Source: Candidatus Litorirhabdus singularis | Lineage (GTDB): Bacteria > Pseudomonadota > Gammaproteobacteria > Pseudomonadales > Halieaceae | Length of the DNA: 64,000 nucleotides | Assembly: GCF_026262625.1 (NCBI RefSeq) | Contig: NZ_SHNN01000001.1 | Location: 1,674,001 to 1,738,000 of the forward strand | Direction: 5' to 3' | Shown here: one piece after another, positions 55,137 through 63,850 of the stretch | How the letters are laid out: each line of letters begins with the position of its first letter | How positions within the stretch are numbered: position 1 is the first letter of the stretch | Program-made: the position numbers and the translations under genes | Notes under the pieces: model-generated | What the model was told of the DNA's origin: nothing | Seen by the model: the letters and a program-made list of their open reading frames with translations, nothing else | Database searches by the model: none

Positions 55137-55364
55137 TGCTGTTTTCTCTGGTTAGAAACAACGGATATCTCGACTCAGTATAAGACAAATAAAAGGGCTG
55201 TCGTGGGTAAATGTCCTCAGGAATACGAGTGAAGCTATTGCCAAGGTAAATCACCGAATGGGTGCTGATAAGTCAAAGCATCCTGTAATGCCACTACAAT
55301 AGTACCCTACAGAATTCATGGGCAGTGCTGTTAGACTGTGCGCTCAACTAATTAGGAATATCCC

Positions 55365-56102
55365 ATGCAGCAACCAAATTTTGCACGGCAACAAACGGGT
55401 TTCGTAAGCTCATCCAAGGCTCTGGGGCTGCTGGTCGGCGCCATCGCGCTAGTTCTAATCAGCTCCTACGGCGTGATTTCCGATGAAGCCCCGGAGGTCT
55501 CCTTCGACGGCCTGCATCTTGAGGACAGCTCCAAGGTGGCCCTGGCCTACGTAAAACCCGACGCTGATTTTAGCGTCTATAACAAATTTCTGATGCTGGA
55601 TGCCTATGTGGCCTTTAAGAAAAACTGGCAGCGTGACACCAAGGTGGCTGGACGCAGAGTTTCCAACAAGGACATGGAACGGATCAAGCAGGAAGCCGCT
55701 GAGCTGCTGCATGAAACCTTCAAGACTGAGCTCGATGAGAAGGGTGGCTACGAGTTTGTCGACAAAGCTGACGACAGTGTATTGATACTGCGGCCGGCGC
55801 TGATTGACCTTGTCATAACTGCACCGGATATCCCCGTTGCCGGTCGAGTGACGCAGTATGTGGCATCTGCAGGTTCCGCGACCTTGTTCCTCGAAATGTA
55901 CGATTCGGTAAGCGGTGAAATTCTGGCTCGAGTAGTCGACCGCAGGAACATGCAGGACTATGGGCACGCTCGCTGGGCGAATAGCGTCACCAACCGTCAG
56001 GATGCACAGCGTATGTTCAGGCGTTGGGCGCAGTTACTGCGCACGGGCCTGGATGAAACCCGTGCCGAAGCGGGCCAGCCTTCGATGACTCCAGCAGAGT
56101 AA
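55365..56102 (+). CDS. DUF3313-family protein
   Basis: A 245-residue protein with an N-terminal hydrophobic anchor (about 22-38: ALGLLVGAIALVLISSYGV) and a mature domain of the DUF3313 type (YNKFLMLDAYVAFKKNWQRD; SATLFLEMYDSVSGEILARVVDRR). Most relatives are lipoproteins; here no lipobox Cys is present, so it may be a membrane-anchored periplasmic protein. Function unknown. AGGA precedes the ATG. Single gene between opposite-strand neighbours. Confidence 0.82.
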   Translation: MQQPNFARQQTGFVSSSKALGLLVGAIALVLISSYGVISDEAPEVSFDGLHLEDSSKVALAYVKPDADFSVYNKFLMLDAYVAFKKNWQRDTKVAGRRVSNKDMERIKQEAAELLHETFKTELDEKGGYEFVDKADDSVLILRPALIDLVITAPDIPVAGRVTQYVASAGSATLFLEMYDSVSGEILARVVDRRNMQDYGHARWANSVTNRQDAQRMFRRWAQLLRTGLDETRAEAGQPSMTPAE

Positions 56103-56225
56103 CGTTTAGTAGGGTGCTGACAAGTTAAGCGCCAATGGGTGATAGAGTCTGCGTAAGGTAACGCCCGACACTATCCGCATTGGCGAACGGTATGAGAATA
56201 ATCGCGCAGCCCTTACCGCAATGGC

Positions 56226-59200
56226 TCAGGGCGCGGCGCCATTCAGCAGGTTCTGCTGCATCAATAGCAGGTCCGCAATATCCAAAGCGCCATTGCCGTC
56301 GATATCACCCAACTCCGTCTCAACAGCCGTCGGCTGGATCACGCCGTTGATCATCTGCGTCATGAGCAGTAGGTCGCCCGCGTTCACGAGGTTGTCCGGG
56401 TTGCCCCGTGGTGCAAGATCCCCTAACTTCGTGCACTCAGCACACAGCGTCCAACCCGCCGCTACAGGGTCGAAGCCGGTACCGGTGAAGTTGGTGTAGA
56501 AGTAAGTGGCCGCACCTATCGTGGTGTCAAGGCCGATAGCGTTCGTCAGGTCTGCCAGTATGAGAATTGCGTTTGAAAGATCCGCGCCCGTGAGGTCTTC
56601 TTCTGCGAGGTCTGCTCGCGTCAGGTCCACACCCCTGCCGACGATGTAGTTGTTGGCAATAGAGTATCGATACGGTAGCTTCACGCCGAGGGCACTCTTC
56701 AGCTGCCCCGAAACACCAACCAGCGTGGGCCCAAAATAGTAATCGTCCTCGTCCTCGTCCTCGGACAGGTCGGCATCGGTCAGGTCCGCCCCTGCCATTT
56801 TAGCGTTCGCCAATACCGTTCCACGCAGATCTGCCCTTATGAGGATCGCGTCGCTCAGGTCTGCGTCCATCAGTAACGCGCGCCGCAGGTCTGCGTCGGT
56901 CAGGTCTATGCTGCGCAGATCTGCGTCTCGCAGATCTGCGGGGCCCCGATTACCATCGAAATCGAATGAGAGATCCACGCCAGGGCCTACGATATAGCCG
57001 TTGACGACCGAGTATCCCGCCGGAAGCATCAGCCCCGTCGTACCAGTGAGCTCCCCCGCCGAAAGGCCAATCAGCGTCGCGCTGCTCAGGTCTACGTTGG
57101 TCAGCTCCCAACCCCAGAGGTCCGCACCGCTCAAGTCGACATCCGGGCCGGCGATGTAGCCGTTGATGAAGTGGTATTCTGGCGGCAGGTCCAGATTCCA
57201 AAAAATATCGCGGCTTAATCGCCCCGAAACGCCTGTAAGAGTGGCATCACTGAGGGCAAAGTACACGCCATCCGCGCCAGCGCCGGTCAGGTCTGCTCCC
57301 GTTAGGTCGACACCTATGCCCACGATGTAGTTGTTGGCGACCGAGTATCCATCCGGCAGCTGCAAGCCGACGGCACTGTGTAACTGTCCCGAGACGCCAA
57401 AGAGGAGAAGAGGCGGGCAGCAGGGACCATCCTCCTCCGACAGGTCGGCACCGGTCAGGTCTGCACCTGCGAGGTTCGCGTTCGTCATGTCGGCGCCGCG
57501 CAGGTCAACGTTCAGTAGGAGCGCGTCGGTCAGGTCAGCACCTATCAAGAGTGCGCCCCGCAAATCTGCGTCGGTCAGGTCTATGCTGCTCAGATCTGCG
57601 TCCCTCAGATCTGCGGGGGCCCGGTCCCCATCTAAATCGAATGAGAGATCCACGCCAGGGCCTACGATGTAGCCGTTGACGACCGAGTATCCCGCTGGAA
57701 GCATCAGCCCCGTCGTACCAGTGAGCTCCCCCGCCGAAAGGCCAATCAGCGTCGCGCTGCTCAGGTCCAGGTTGGTCAGCTCCCAACCCCAGAGGTCCGC
57801 ACCGCTCAAGTCGACATCCGGGCCGGCGATGTAGCCGTTGATGAAGTGGTATTCTGGCGGCAGGTCCAGATTCCAAAAAATATCGCGGCTTAATCGCCCC
57901 GAAACGCCTGTAAGAGTGGCATCGCCGAGGCTAAAGTACACGCCATCCGCGCCAGCGCCGGTCAGGTCTGCTCCCGTTAGGTCGACACCTATGCCCACGA
58001 TGTAGTTGTTGGCGACCGAGTATCCATCCGGCAGCTGCAAGCCGACGGCACTGTGTAACTGTCCCGAGACGCCAAAGAGGAGAAGAGGCGGGCAGCAGGG
58101 ACCATCCTCCTCCGACAGGTCGGCACCGGTCAGGTCTGCACCTGCGAGGTTCGCGTTCGTCATGTCGGCGCCGCGCAGGTCGGCATTCACGAGGACCGCG
58201 GCGCTTAGCTCTGCACCTGTCAAGAATGCGCCCCGCAGGTCTGTATCTGTCAGGTTGGCGCCTGTCAGGTCGACACCGGGGCCCACTATGTAGTTGTTCC
58301 TGATAATGTAACCATCGGGAAGTGTCATCCCGGAAGCAGCCGACAGCTGTCCCGATACGCCGTTGAGAGTGCCTTCGGTGAGGCCTGCGAGGTCTGCATC
58401 CGAGAGATCTGCACCCGACAAGTCAGCGCCCGGTCCCACGATGTTTCCATTCACGTTGAAATCACCCGCCCGAAGCGTGTTAAAGGTAAGCGGGTCGTAA
58501 CCAAGAGCCGTGTTGGCCAGCTCGGCACCGTCGAGGAGTGTGTCGCCGTCAGTATCCGGATTGTTCGGGAGGGTGCCCGCCGCCTGCTCCTGCAGATGGG
58601 TCAGAAGATCGAAGTCGGTATTCAGGGCCGATTCGTTAGTTCCGATCGGGTCGAAGCCGTATTGTAGCTCCCAGCCGTCCAGGAGGTTGTCTCCGTCTGT
58701 GTCCGGATTTTTCGGCAGGGTACCCGCCGCTTGCTCCTGCAGATTGGTCAGAAGATCGGAGTCGGTATCGAGAGCTGATTCATTAGTCCCGATGGGGTCG
58801 AAGCCGTATTGCACCTCCCATCCGTCCAGCAGGTTGTCGTTATCGGTATCATTGTCGGTCGGGTCGGTGCCGTAGACGCTGACTTCATCGCAATCGGACA
58901 AGCCATCGAAGTCGCCGGATTGGCTGGTGGCATTGGGGCCAAGCCAGACATCCTTCAGCGCGATGTCATCGCCGCCGGCGGATGACTCATTGATGCGGAT
59001 TTTGGTAATACCCTCGGTCGAGACAAAACCCGCGAAAGCGCCGAACGCGCTATAGCCGGGCAGACCGCCCGTAAACAGCAAGGTGTTCCCAACGCCATAC
59101 ACCTGAATGTTCTCGCCCGACTCGGCCGTGTTGCCGACGATGTAGAAACCCACGGCGCGCGGAAGCCCATAGGCCGGATTGAATTGCAGCTCGAAATCGT

Positions 59201-59609
59201 CATTTTCGTGGTTGTTCACATCGCCCACCGAGAGCGCATTCGGCGTGAATACCAGGCCTGAGCCCTCTGTATCATTGAAGGTGAAGCCTGCGCCTGACTC
59301 CACCGTCTGCAAGTACACGCTCTGACAAAGCCCGGTCTTGTTCTTGTCAAAGCCGAGGGTCCTTCCCAGTTGCTCATTGTCCCCAACGATACCGGCGACC
59401 TGATCGGCCTCTTGGATATTGGTTTGGACAGTTTGAAACTGGATCCAGGAGCCCACTTCAGCCTCTGCTGCCGTCTTCCAGACTGAATCACTGTTGTAGT
59501 AGTCGGTTCCCGCATGCGCCGTGCTCGGCAGCATCGCCAGGCAAGCCGCCGCGACGAGCAGTCTCGATGTGGCCCAGCAAACATCCGTATAACGCAATTG
59601 AGCTTCCAT
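56226..59609 (-). CDS. Large secreted pentapeptide-repeat protein with dockerin-like C-terminus
   Basis: 1127 residues. Signal peptide to about 33 (cleavage AHA-GTD). A beta-sandwich-like region (about 35-220) is followed by calcium-binding TSP3-like repeats (about 225-375: DTDSDLLTNLQEQAAG and a near copy). Residues about 385-1040 are pentapeptide repeats (ADLSGADLSDADL) interleaved with units of the form GYSVVNGYIVGPGVDL and a GPCCPP segment. The end (about 1055-1127) has two dockerin-like repeats (GDLAPRGNPDNLVN; GDIDGNGALDIADLLLMQQ), like those at the start of the 1280-residue protein. Pentapeptides fold as a right-handed beta helix. Role unknown, probably surface. Confidence 0.85.
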   Translation of the reverse strand: MEAQLRYTDVCWATSRLLVAAACLAMLPSTAHAGTDYYNSDSVWKTAAEAEVGSWIQFQTVQTNIQEADQVAGIVGDNEQLGRTLGFDKNKTGLCQSVYLQTVESGAGFTFNDTEGSGLVFTPNALSVGDVNNHENDDFELQFNPAYGLPRAVGFYIVGNTAESGENIQVYGVGNTLLFTGGLPGYSAFGAFAGFVSTEGITKIRINESSAGGDDIALKDVWLGPNATSQSGDFDGLSDCDEVSVYGTDPTDNDTDNDNLLDGWEVQYGFDPIGTNESALDTDSDLLTNLQEQAAGTLPKNPDTDGDNLLDGWELQYGFDPIGTNESALNTDFDLLTHLQEQAAGTLPNNPDTDGDTLLDGAELANTALGYDPLTFNTLRAGDFNVNGNIVGPGADLSGADLSDADLAGLTEGTLNGVSGQLSAASGMTLPDGYIIRNNYIVGPGVDLTGANLTDTDLRGAFLTGAELSAAVLVNADLRGADMTNANLAGADLTGADLSEEDGPCCPPLLLFGVSGQLHSAVGLQLPDGYSVANNYIVGIGVDLTGADLTGAGADGVYFSLGDATLTGVSGRLSRDIFWNLDLPPEYHFINGYIAGPDVDLSGADLWGWELTNLDLSSATLIGLSAGELTGTTGLMLPAGYSVVNGYIVGPGVDLSFDLDGDRAPADLRDADLSSIDLTDADLRGALLIGADLTDALLLNVDLRGADMTNANLAGADLTGADLSEEDGPCCPPLLLFGVSGQLHSAVGLQLPDGYSVANNYIVGIGVDLTGADLTGAGADGVYFALSDATLTGVSGRLSRDIFWNLDLPPEYHFINGYIAGPDVDLSGADLWGWELTNVDLSSATLIGLSAGELTGTTGLMLPAGYSVVNGYIVGPGVDLSFDFDGNRGPADLRDADLRSIDLTDADLRRALLMDADLSDAILIRADLRGTVLANAKMAGADLTDADLSEDEDEDDYYFGPTLVGVSGQLKSALGVKLPYRYSIANNYIVGRGVDLTRADLAEEDLTGADLSNAILILADLTNAIGLDTTIGAATYFYTNFTGTGFDPVAAGWTLCAECTKLGDLAPRGNPDNLVNAGDLLLMTQMINGVIQPTAVETELGDIDGNGALDIADLLLMQQNLLNGAAP
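56940..58190 (-). repeat. Tandem near-identical duplication, 675-bp offset
   Basis: Roughly 56940-57515 and 57615-58190 are nearly identical at a fixed offset of 675 bases (225 codons), so the frame is kept. Landmarks: the GTCCCGAGACGCC segment at 57386 and 58061, and TTGACGACCGAGTATCCCGC at 57001 and 57676. The few differences suggest a fairly recent duplication. Confidence 0.85.
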
Positions 59610-59689
59610 TTCTTTAACTCTACTTATTAAGGCTAAGTTGGCAGTATGAGGCTATGAAAACCTGCAAGCGTCGCCGAGTCCGGCTTGGC

Positions 59690-59785
59690 GTCCCCGCCGC
59701 ACATCATTTCCTACGCAGTCTTACTCTACTACACATTCAACATGCACCAGCGCGATATCGAAGATCTTCTTGCTGGCAGGAGAGA
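59690..59785 (+). mobile_element. IS6-like transposase N-terminal remnant
   Basis: One frame reads SPPHIISYAVLLYYTFNMHQ then RDIEDLLAGR, matching the start of IS6/IS240-type DDE transposases (pattern PPxIIxxAVWLYxRFxLSxRDIEDLLAERG). Homology stops after about 31 residues; no catalytic part or terminal repeats remain. Confidence 0.6.
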
Positions 59786-59810
59786 ATTACCAATTCTTCA
59801 GGTCCCCCAT

Positions 59811-59845
59811 AAAAAAACCCCGCAGGGCTCTCGCACTGCGGGGTT
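59811..59845 (-). terminator. Terminator of the CHRD gene
   Basis: On the minus strand AACCCCGCAG pairs with CTGCGGGGTT around a 10-base loop and is followed by a run of Ts (complement of 59811-59817). It lies 35 bases after the CHRD stop. Confidence 0.9.
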
Positions 59846-59879
59846 CTTATGTCACGGCATCAGGTGCCGTGGGTGTGTA

Positions 59880-60422
59880 TCAGGCGCGTTGGCGGCGCTT
59901 AACAGCAAGCAGTCCGAAAATAGCAGAGCCGAACAGCAGGAAAGCGCCCGGAAGTGGCACGACAGCGAGTTGACCGCGAATTTCGCCACCAGCGTATTCT
60001 TCAGTGTGGACGTTGATGTAGAGGTCTCCGGCAGCCAGCGCAGCCAGAACGCTACCCAGATCATCCACAACGCCAGCAGACGTCATGCTGAACATGCCGA
60101 AGGCAGGTATCGCCAAAGACGTTCTGTCGCTCGCTACATTGATTACGATTCCGCCGTTAGAGCCGACAGGAGCTTCGTGAATATGAATGCCACCGACAGC
60201 ATCGGCCTTGATCTCAAAGACGTCAATGCCGTCAACGTCGAGCATGAATTCATAGCCACCGGTGACATCATCGATAGTGAAAGTTGCAGTACCGGTCGCC
60301 GCGGAATCGTTGGGGGGTACTTCCTGCAGGCCATCCAAAGATGCGGTCGCCGTGATCATGGCTGCCATGGCAGGTGAGGTGATGACTACCAGAAGTAGTG
60401 ATAAAGCGATATTACGAATCAT
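59880..60422 (-). CDS. CHRD-domain VPLPG-CTERM secreted protein
   Basis: A 180-residue protein. Sec signal (1-20, ending AMA-A), then a CHRD domain (about 21-145: ITATASLDGLQEVPPNDSAA, GGIHIHEAPVG, YINVHTEEYAGGEIRGQL), and an exosortase tail VPLPGAFLLFGSAIFG followed by KRRQRA. CHRD domains occur in BMP-antagonist chordin and in many bacterial exported proteins; the bacterial role is unknown. Unlike the two other VPLPA proteins, no sigma-54 promoter is seen upstream. Confidence 0.9.
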   Translation of the reverse strand: MIRNIALSLLLVVITSPAMAAMITATASLDGLQEVPPNDSAATGTATFTIDDVTGGYEFMLDVDGIDVFEIKADAVGGIHIHEAPVGSNGGIVINVASDRTSLAIPAFGMFSMTSAGVVDDLGSVLAALAAGDLYINVHTEEYAGGEIRGQLAVVPLPGAFLLFGSAIFGLLAVKRRQRA

Positions 60423-60981
60423 GATGTTAGTCCTACTGATTACGTGTGCAGAACCCTGTACGCTTGGCTGTTACTGCCCCAAGCGGCCTGAATTCCCCAC
60501 AAACTGTGAGCGTTGTCACATTTTAGACCATTGCGTGCTGTTGTCCAGCAGGCTGTTGTGAGTTAGGCAGAGAATGAGACAAGACGGTCCAAAAAAGAGA
60601 CAAGAAAGAAGGCAGTTTTTCTAGAAGATGCCTGCGAATGATCGCTAACTTAACTACCCGACATCCATAGAATAGGATTTTGCCCAGTTAAGTCGCTGGT
60701 TTGGGTAGATTCGATGGCTGAAAACTGACAGGTGCCAACGATTTCGGTCCAATATCATTTCTTGTACTGTCTGGCTCTGCCGTCTTTTCAACTTGTGCCA
60801 TCGTGATATTGAAGACCTTTTGAGTTGAACCGGCACGGCGGCGTCAGTAACCCTGATTCTGCAAGTATTCATTTGGCAGAGCGCTTTCGGTGCGTTGAGT
60901 GGAGGCAAGCCGATAGAAATTGCTCATTGTCGCTATCTATGTTTTATTTTGCGGTCTGAAAAAACCCAATAGAGTGAAGTG
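60423..60981. other. Intergenic region with transposase remnant
   Basis: About 560 bases. Near the CHRD start is a hairpin GCTTGG...CCAAGC (about 60461-60485). GAGACAAG is repeated directly at 60576-60583 and 60597-60604. The right part holds a decayed transposase piece, listed separately. An 84-codon minus-strand frame at 60654-60908 overlaps that remnant and is not considered real. Confidence 0.45.
60746..60828 (+). mobile_element. Second IS6-like transposase remnant
   Basis: One frame reads SNIISCTVWLCRLFNLCHRD then IEDLLS and a stop. It aligns residue for residue with the remnant at 59690 (IIS, V-L, F-N, HRDIEDLL-like). It is more decayed, ending in an internal stop, with weaker similarity beyond. 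Confidence 0.55.
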
Positions 60982-62187
60982 ATGGCTGCCTCGGAAACTG
61001 TCGAACATAAAGAATTCAGAGAATACTGCAGAGCCTGGCTGCAGGAGAACCGGCCGGCTGCAACTGTTATACCGTTGCCCCAGGCAGCCTACGAGGTCAC
61101 CCACGAAGATCACAAGCATTACCTGGTGGACTGGCAGGCTAAATGCTATGAGGCTGGTTTGATCGCGACCGATGTCGACAAAATCTATGGCGGCCACGGT
61201 CATTCAGGATTGCAGCAGATTGCCAGCAGCGAGGTAAGGCGCGCTAAAGTGCCATACTTTATCAATTGGATTGGCCTGGGTATGGCGGCCCCCACCTTGC
61301 TGGCGCATGGCACCGAGTCGCAGAAGCAAACCTACCTGCCGCCAATATTTTCTGCGCAAGAAATCTGGTGCCAGGGTTTCAGCGAGCCCGGAGCGGGCTC
61401 TGATCTTGTCAGCCTGCAGACCAGTGCTGTTAAAGAGGGCGATAATTGGATAGTGAATGGCAGTAAAGTCTGGACCAGCCTAGGCCAGCTCGCCAAATGG
61501 ATGCTGTTGCTGGCGCGCACCGATAAGAATGACAAGTACAATGGCATTACCTATTTTGTTGCACCTATGGACATCCCCGGGGTCACCGTGCGACCGATTC
61601 ACAAGATGACCGGTGAGTCTGGTTTCAATGAGGTTTTCCTTGAAGACGTGGTCATCCCCGATCACATGCGCATTGACGAGGTCGGCGCAGGCTGGAAAGT
61701 GGCCATGTCTACGCTCACCAGCGAGCGCGGTGCAGCGGCGGGGGTGGGCGCCATTGCCAGTAGTGAGTCGCCCTATGCGGCGATCGAAACACTGATTGCT
61801 CTGGCTAAGGAGAAACAACGCAATGGACGCCCGATTTGGGATGACCCGGTGTGGCGTGATCGGTTGGTCAAGCTCTACGAGCGCATTGACGCAATGTCAC
61901 AGAACTACCGCCGTGCAGGTGTTAAAGAACTCAATGGCGGCGCCATGCGTATTCCGCTGCAGGGTAAGCTTAACGGCAGTGAGATAGGCCAGGACCTGCA
62001 TCAGGTGGCGCTGGGCATGCTCGGTATGGAGGCCAGCCTTTACGTTGGGGATCCCAATGCGATTGACGATGGCCGCTGGGCCCTGGGCTATATGAACAGT
62101 TATACCGGTACCATCTCTGGGGGTAGCAGTGAAATTCAACGCAATATTCTGGGCGAACGCGTGCTCGGAATGCCGAAAACCAAGTAG
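60982..62187 (+). CDS. Acyl-CoA dehydrogenase
   Basis: A 401-residue FAD-dependent acyl-CoA dehydrogenase. Motifs: WCQGFSEPGAGSDLVSLQTSA (FAD/substrate loop), VNGSKVWTSLGQLAKW, and the C-terminal signature YTGTISGGSSEIQRNILGER. It introduces a 2,3-double bond into an acyl-CoA. ATG 60982 is preferred to the GTG three bases earlier. The next gene, 12 bases downstream, is a second, divergent member, so the two may form a heteromeric enzyme like those used on steroid side chains. Confidence 0.93.
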   Translation: MAASETVEHKEFREYCRAWLQENRPAATVIPLPQAAYEVTHEDHKHYLVDWQAKCYEAGLIATDVDKIYGGHGHSGLQQIASSEVRRAKVPYFINWIGLGMAAPTLLAHGTESQKQTYLPPIFSAQEIWCQGFSEPGAGSDLVSLQTSAVKEGDNWIVNGSKVWTSLGQLAKWMLLLARTDKNDKYNGITYFVAPMDIPGVTVRPIHKMTGESGFNEVFLEDVVIPDHMRIDEVGAGWKVAMSTLTSERGAAAGVGAIASSESPYAAIETLIALAKEKQRNGRPIWDDPVWRDRLVKLYERIDAMSQNYRRAGVKELNGGAMRIPLQGKLNGSEIGQDLHQVALGMLGMEASLYVGDPNAIDDGRWALGYMNSYTGTISGGSSEIQRNILGERVLGMPKTK

Positions 62188-62199
62188 GGAGGAGTACCT

Positions 62200-63321
62200 A
62201 TGCCACAGCCCGCAGATTTTGGATTCGGTGAAGAGCAGGCGATGCTCAAGGATTCAGCGCGCCGTTTTATGGAAGACAAACAGCCGTTGCTGGCGCTAAG
62301 AAAAGTGATAGCGGGCACGGAAGATCCCTATTTCGGCAAGGAGCGGCCGGGCAGTTATGACAGGGAGGCGTGGAAAGAGATGGTGGCTCTGGGATGGAGC
62401 GCACTGGCGGTGCCTGAAGCTGCCGGCGGCGTGGGGATGAACCTGGTGAGCGCGGTTGCCGTTGCCGAGGAAGTGGGTCGGGCGGCCATGCCAACGCCGC
62501 TGACATCCACTTTGCAGACCATATTTGTGCTGCGAGAAGCGGCGACTGCCGCTGCAGAAAATTGGCTGCAGCAGATATCCGAAGGCAAAAGTGGCACGCT
62601 TGCCTTATACGGGAAAGACGGTTCACATGAGCTCGATCAGAGCGACGTGACGGCGGTGGACGGCCGGCTCAATGGCACGTCCTTTTACGTGCAGGATTTG
62701 CAAAAGGTCGACTTTCTGGTAGTTGCCGCCAGAGAGGGTGATACGGTCAAGTTGTATGCGCTTGAACTCAGCGCTGAAGGTGTGCAGCTCGACTTTGACC
62801 GCATTGTTGATCTAACCCGCGACCAGGGCCGGGTTACTTTCAATAATGTGGCGGCAGAATGCATTGCAGAGGACGGCGCAGCGACGTTGCAGGCAGCCCT
62901 GCCTGCTACCTTGACGCTAGTCGCCGCTGATATGGCCGGCGCCAGTGAATGGCTGCTGCAGGCAACGGCAGAGTACGCTCAGATACGCACCCAGTTCGAC
63001 CGCCCCATTGGTTTTTTCCAGGCAGTGAAGCACCCGGTGGTCAATATGATGATCCTGGCAGATCAGACCCGTTCATTGGTCTACGCAGCGGCCTGCGCCT
63101 ATGACACCGCGCCGGCCACCGCGCACAGGGCAGCCCATCTTGCCAAGTCCAGCGCCTCTGATACTGCGGAGTTCTGCGCCAATCGTGCCACCCAGCTGCA
63201 CGGTGGTATTGGCTTTACCTGGGAGCACGATGTGCAGATTTACCACAAGCGCCTGATCCACTCTCAGCACTTGTATGGGGATGGAGTCTGGCAGCGGGAG
63301 CAAGCTTCCAAGTATCTGTGA
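62200..63321 (+). CDS. Acyl-CoA dehydrogenase, second subunit-like member
   Basis: A 373-residue family member, more divergent than its neighbour. N-terminal helix FGFGEEQAMLKDSARRFMED, then the middle beta domain, where the FAD-contact loop is degenerate (TLALYGKDGSHELDQSD in place of the usual TEP/SEP-GAGSD), and a C-terminal helical domain with QFDRPIGFFQAVKH and ATQLHGGIGFTWEHDVQIY. Loss of the FAD loop suggests that it works as partner of the preceding protein. Strong ribosome site GGGAGGAG. Confidence 0.9.
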   Translation: MPQPADFGFGEEQAMLKDSARRFMEDKQPLLALRKVIAGTEDPYFGKERPGSYDREAWKEMVALGWSALAVPEAAGGVGMNLVSAVAVAEEVGRAAMPTPLTSTLQTIFVLREAATAAAENWLQQISEGKSGTLALYGKDGSHELDQSDVTAVDGRLNGTSFYVQDLQKVDFLVVAAREGDTVKLYALELSAEGVQLDFDRIVDLTRDQGRVTFNNVAAECIAEDGAATLQAALPATLTLVAADMAGASEWLLQATAEYAQIRTQFDRPIGFFQAVKHPVVNMMILADQTRSLVYAAACAYDTAPATAHRAAHLAKSSASDTAEFCANRATQLHGGIGFTWEHDVQIYHKRLIHSQHLYGDGVWQREQASKYL

Positions 63322-63391
63322 TGTTGATCTACCCAACACGAGATTACTGGCCCCTAAACACAAGCCCGGTGTCAACTCTGGCACCGCCAGG

Positions 63392-63850
63392 TCAGGTGAC
63401 CTGGTCGCGCCGCGTGAGCAGTGTGATCGTGGAAATTACAGTTGCCACTATCAGTCCACTTTCATCTAGCATATCGAACTCAGCGGTGTATTCACTGCGT
63501 CCCTCGCTCTCCAATTGAGCTAGCAACCTGGCAATAGTGTCATCACTCAGCTGATACTCTGCAAAGACATCGGTGTAGGCCGGTTTCAAAAAATTGAGAT
63601 GCATGCTCCTGACGATCGGGAAATGCCGCTGGTCATCGATAATGGTTGAGCCACACATAGCGGCACCCGCTTCGGCCAGCACCGACAGTGCGCCAAGGTA
63701 CATACTACCCACGTGGTTTTCGTTACTGGCGAGCGGCATTCGCGACTTGCCGAAGCCATAGCCCACTGATTCCGCGCGAACACCACAGCGCTTCATGAAT
63801 TCGATATTCTCCATACGCGACTGAAAGATCTCTATGGAAAGTTCCTGCAT
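63392..63850 (-). CDS. Hotdog-fold thioesterase-like protein (DUF4442/YiiD-C-like)
   Basis: A 152-residue hotdog protein. The central helix region NHVGSMYLGALSVLAEAGAA is typical of the DUF4442 / YiiD C-terminal group of putative acyl-CoA thioesterases, followed by MHLNFLKPAYTDVFAEYQL. The catalytic residue is not certain. GAGGAG is upstream of the ATG. It converges on the acyl-CoA dehydrogenase pair, consistent with an acyl-CoA role. Confidence 0.85.
   Translation of the reverse strand: MQELSIEIFQSRMENIEFMKRCGVRAESVGYGFGKSRMPLASNENHVGSMYLGALSVLAEAGAAMCGSTIIDDQRHFPIVRSMHLNFLKPAYTDVFAEYQLSDDTIARLLAQLESEGRSEYTAEFDMLDESGLIVATVISTITLLTRRDQVT

Noticed and set aside
56940-58300. CRISPR-like or satellite repeat pattern
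   Set aside because: Regular short repeats here are the codons of pentapeptide repeats in one long frame, without uniform spacers; the larger repeat is an in-frame duplication.
59685-60377. 230-codon plus-strand frame over the CHRD gene
   Set aside because: Only its first 30 codons have meaning (a transposase remnant). The rest is antisense to the CHRD protein, which has a signal peptide, sorting tail and terminator on the minus strand.
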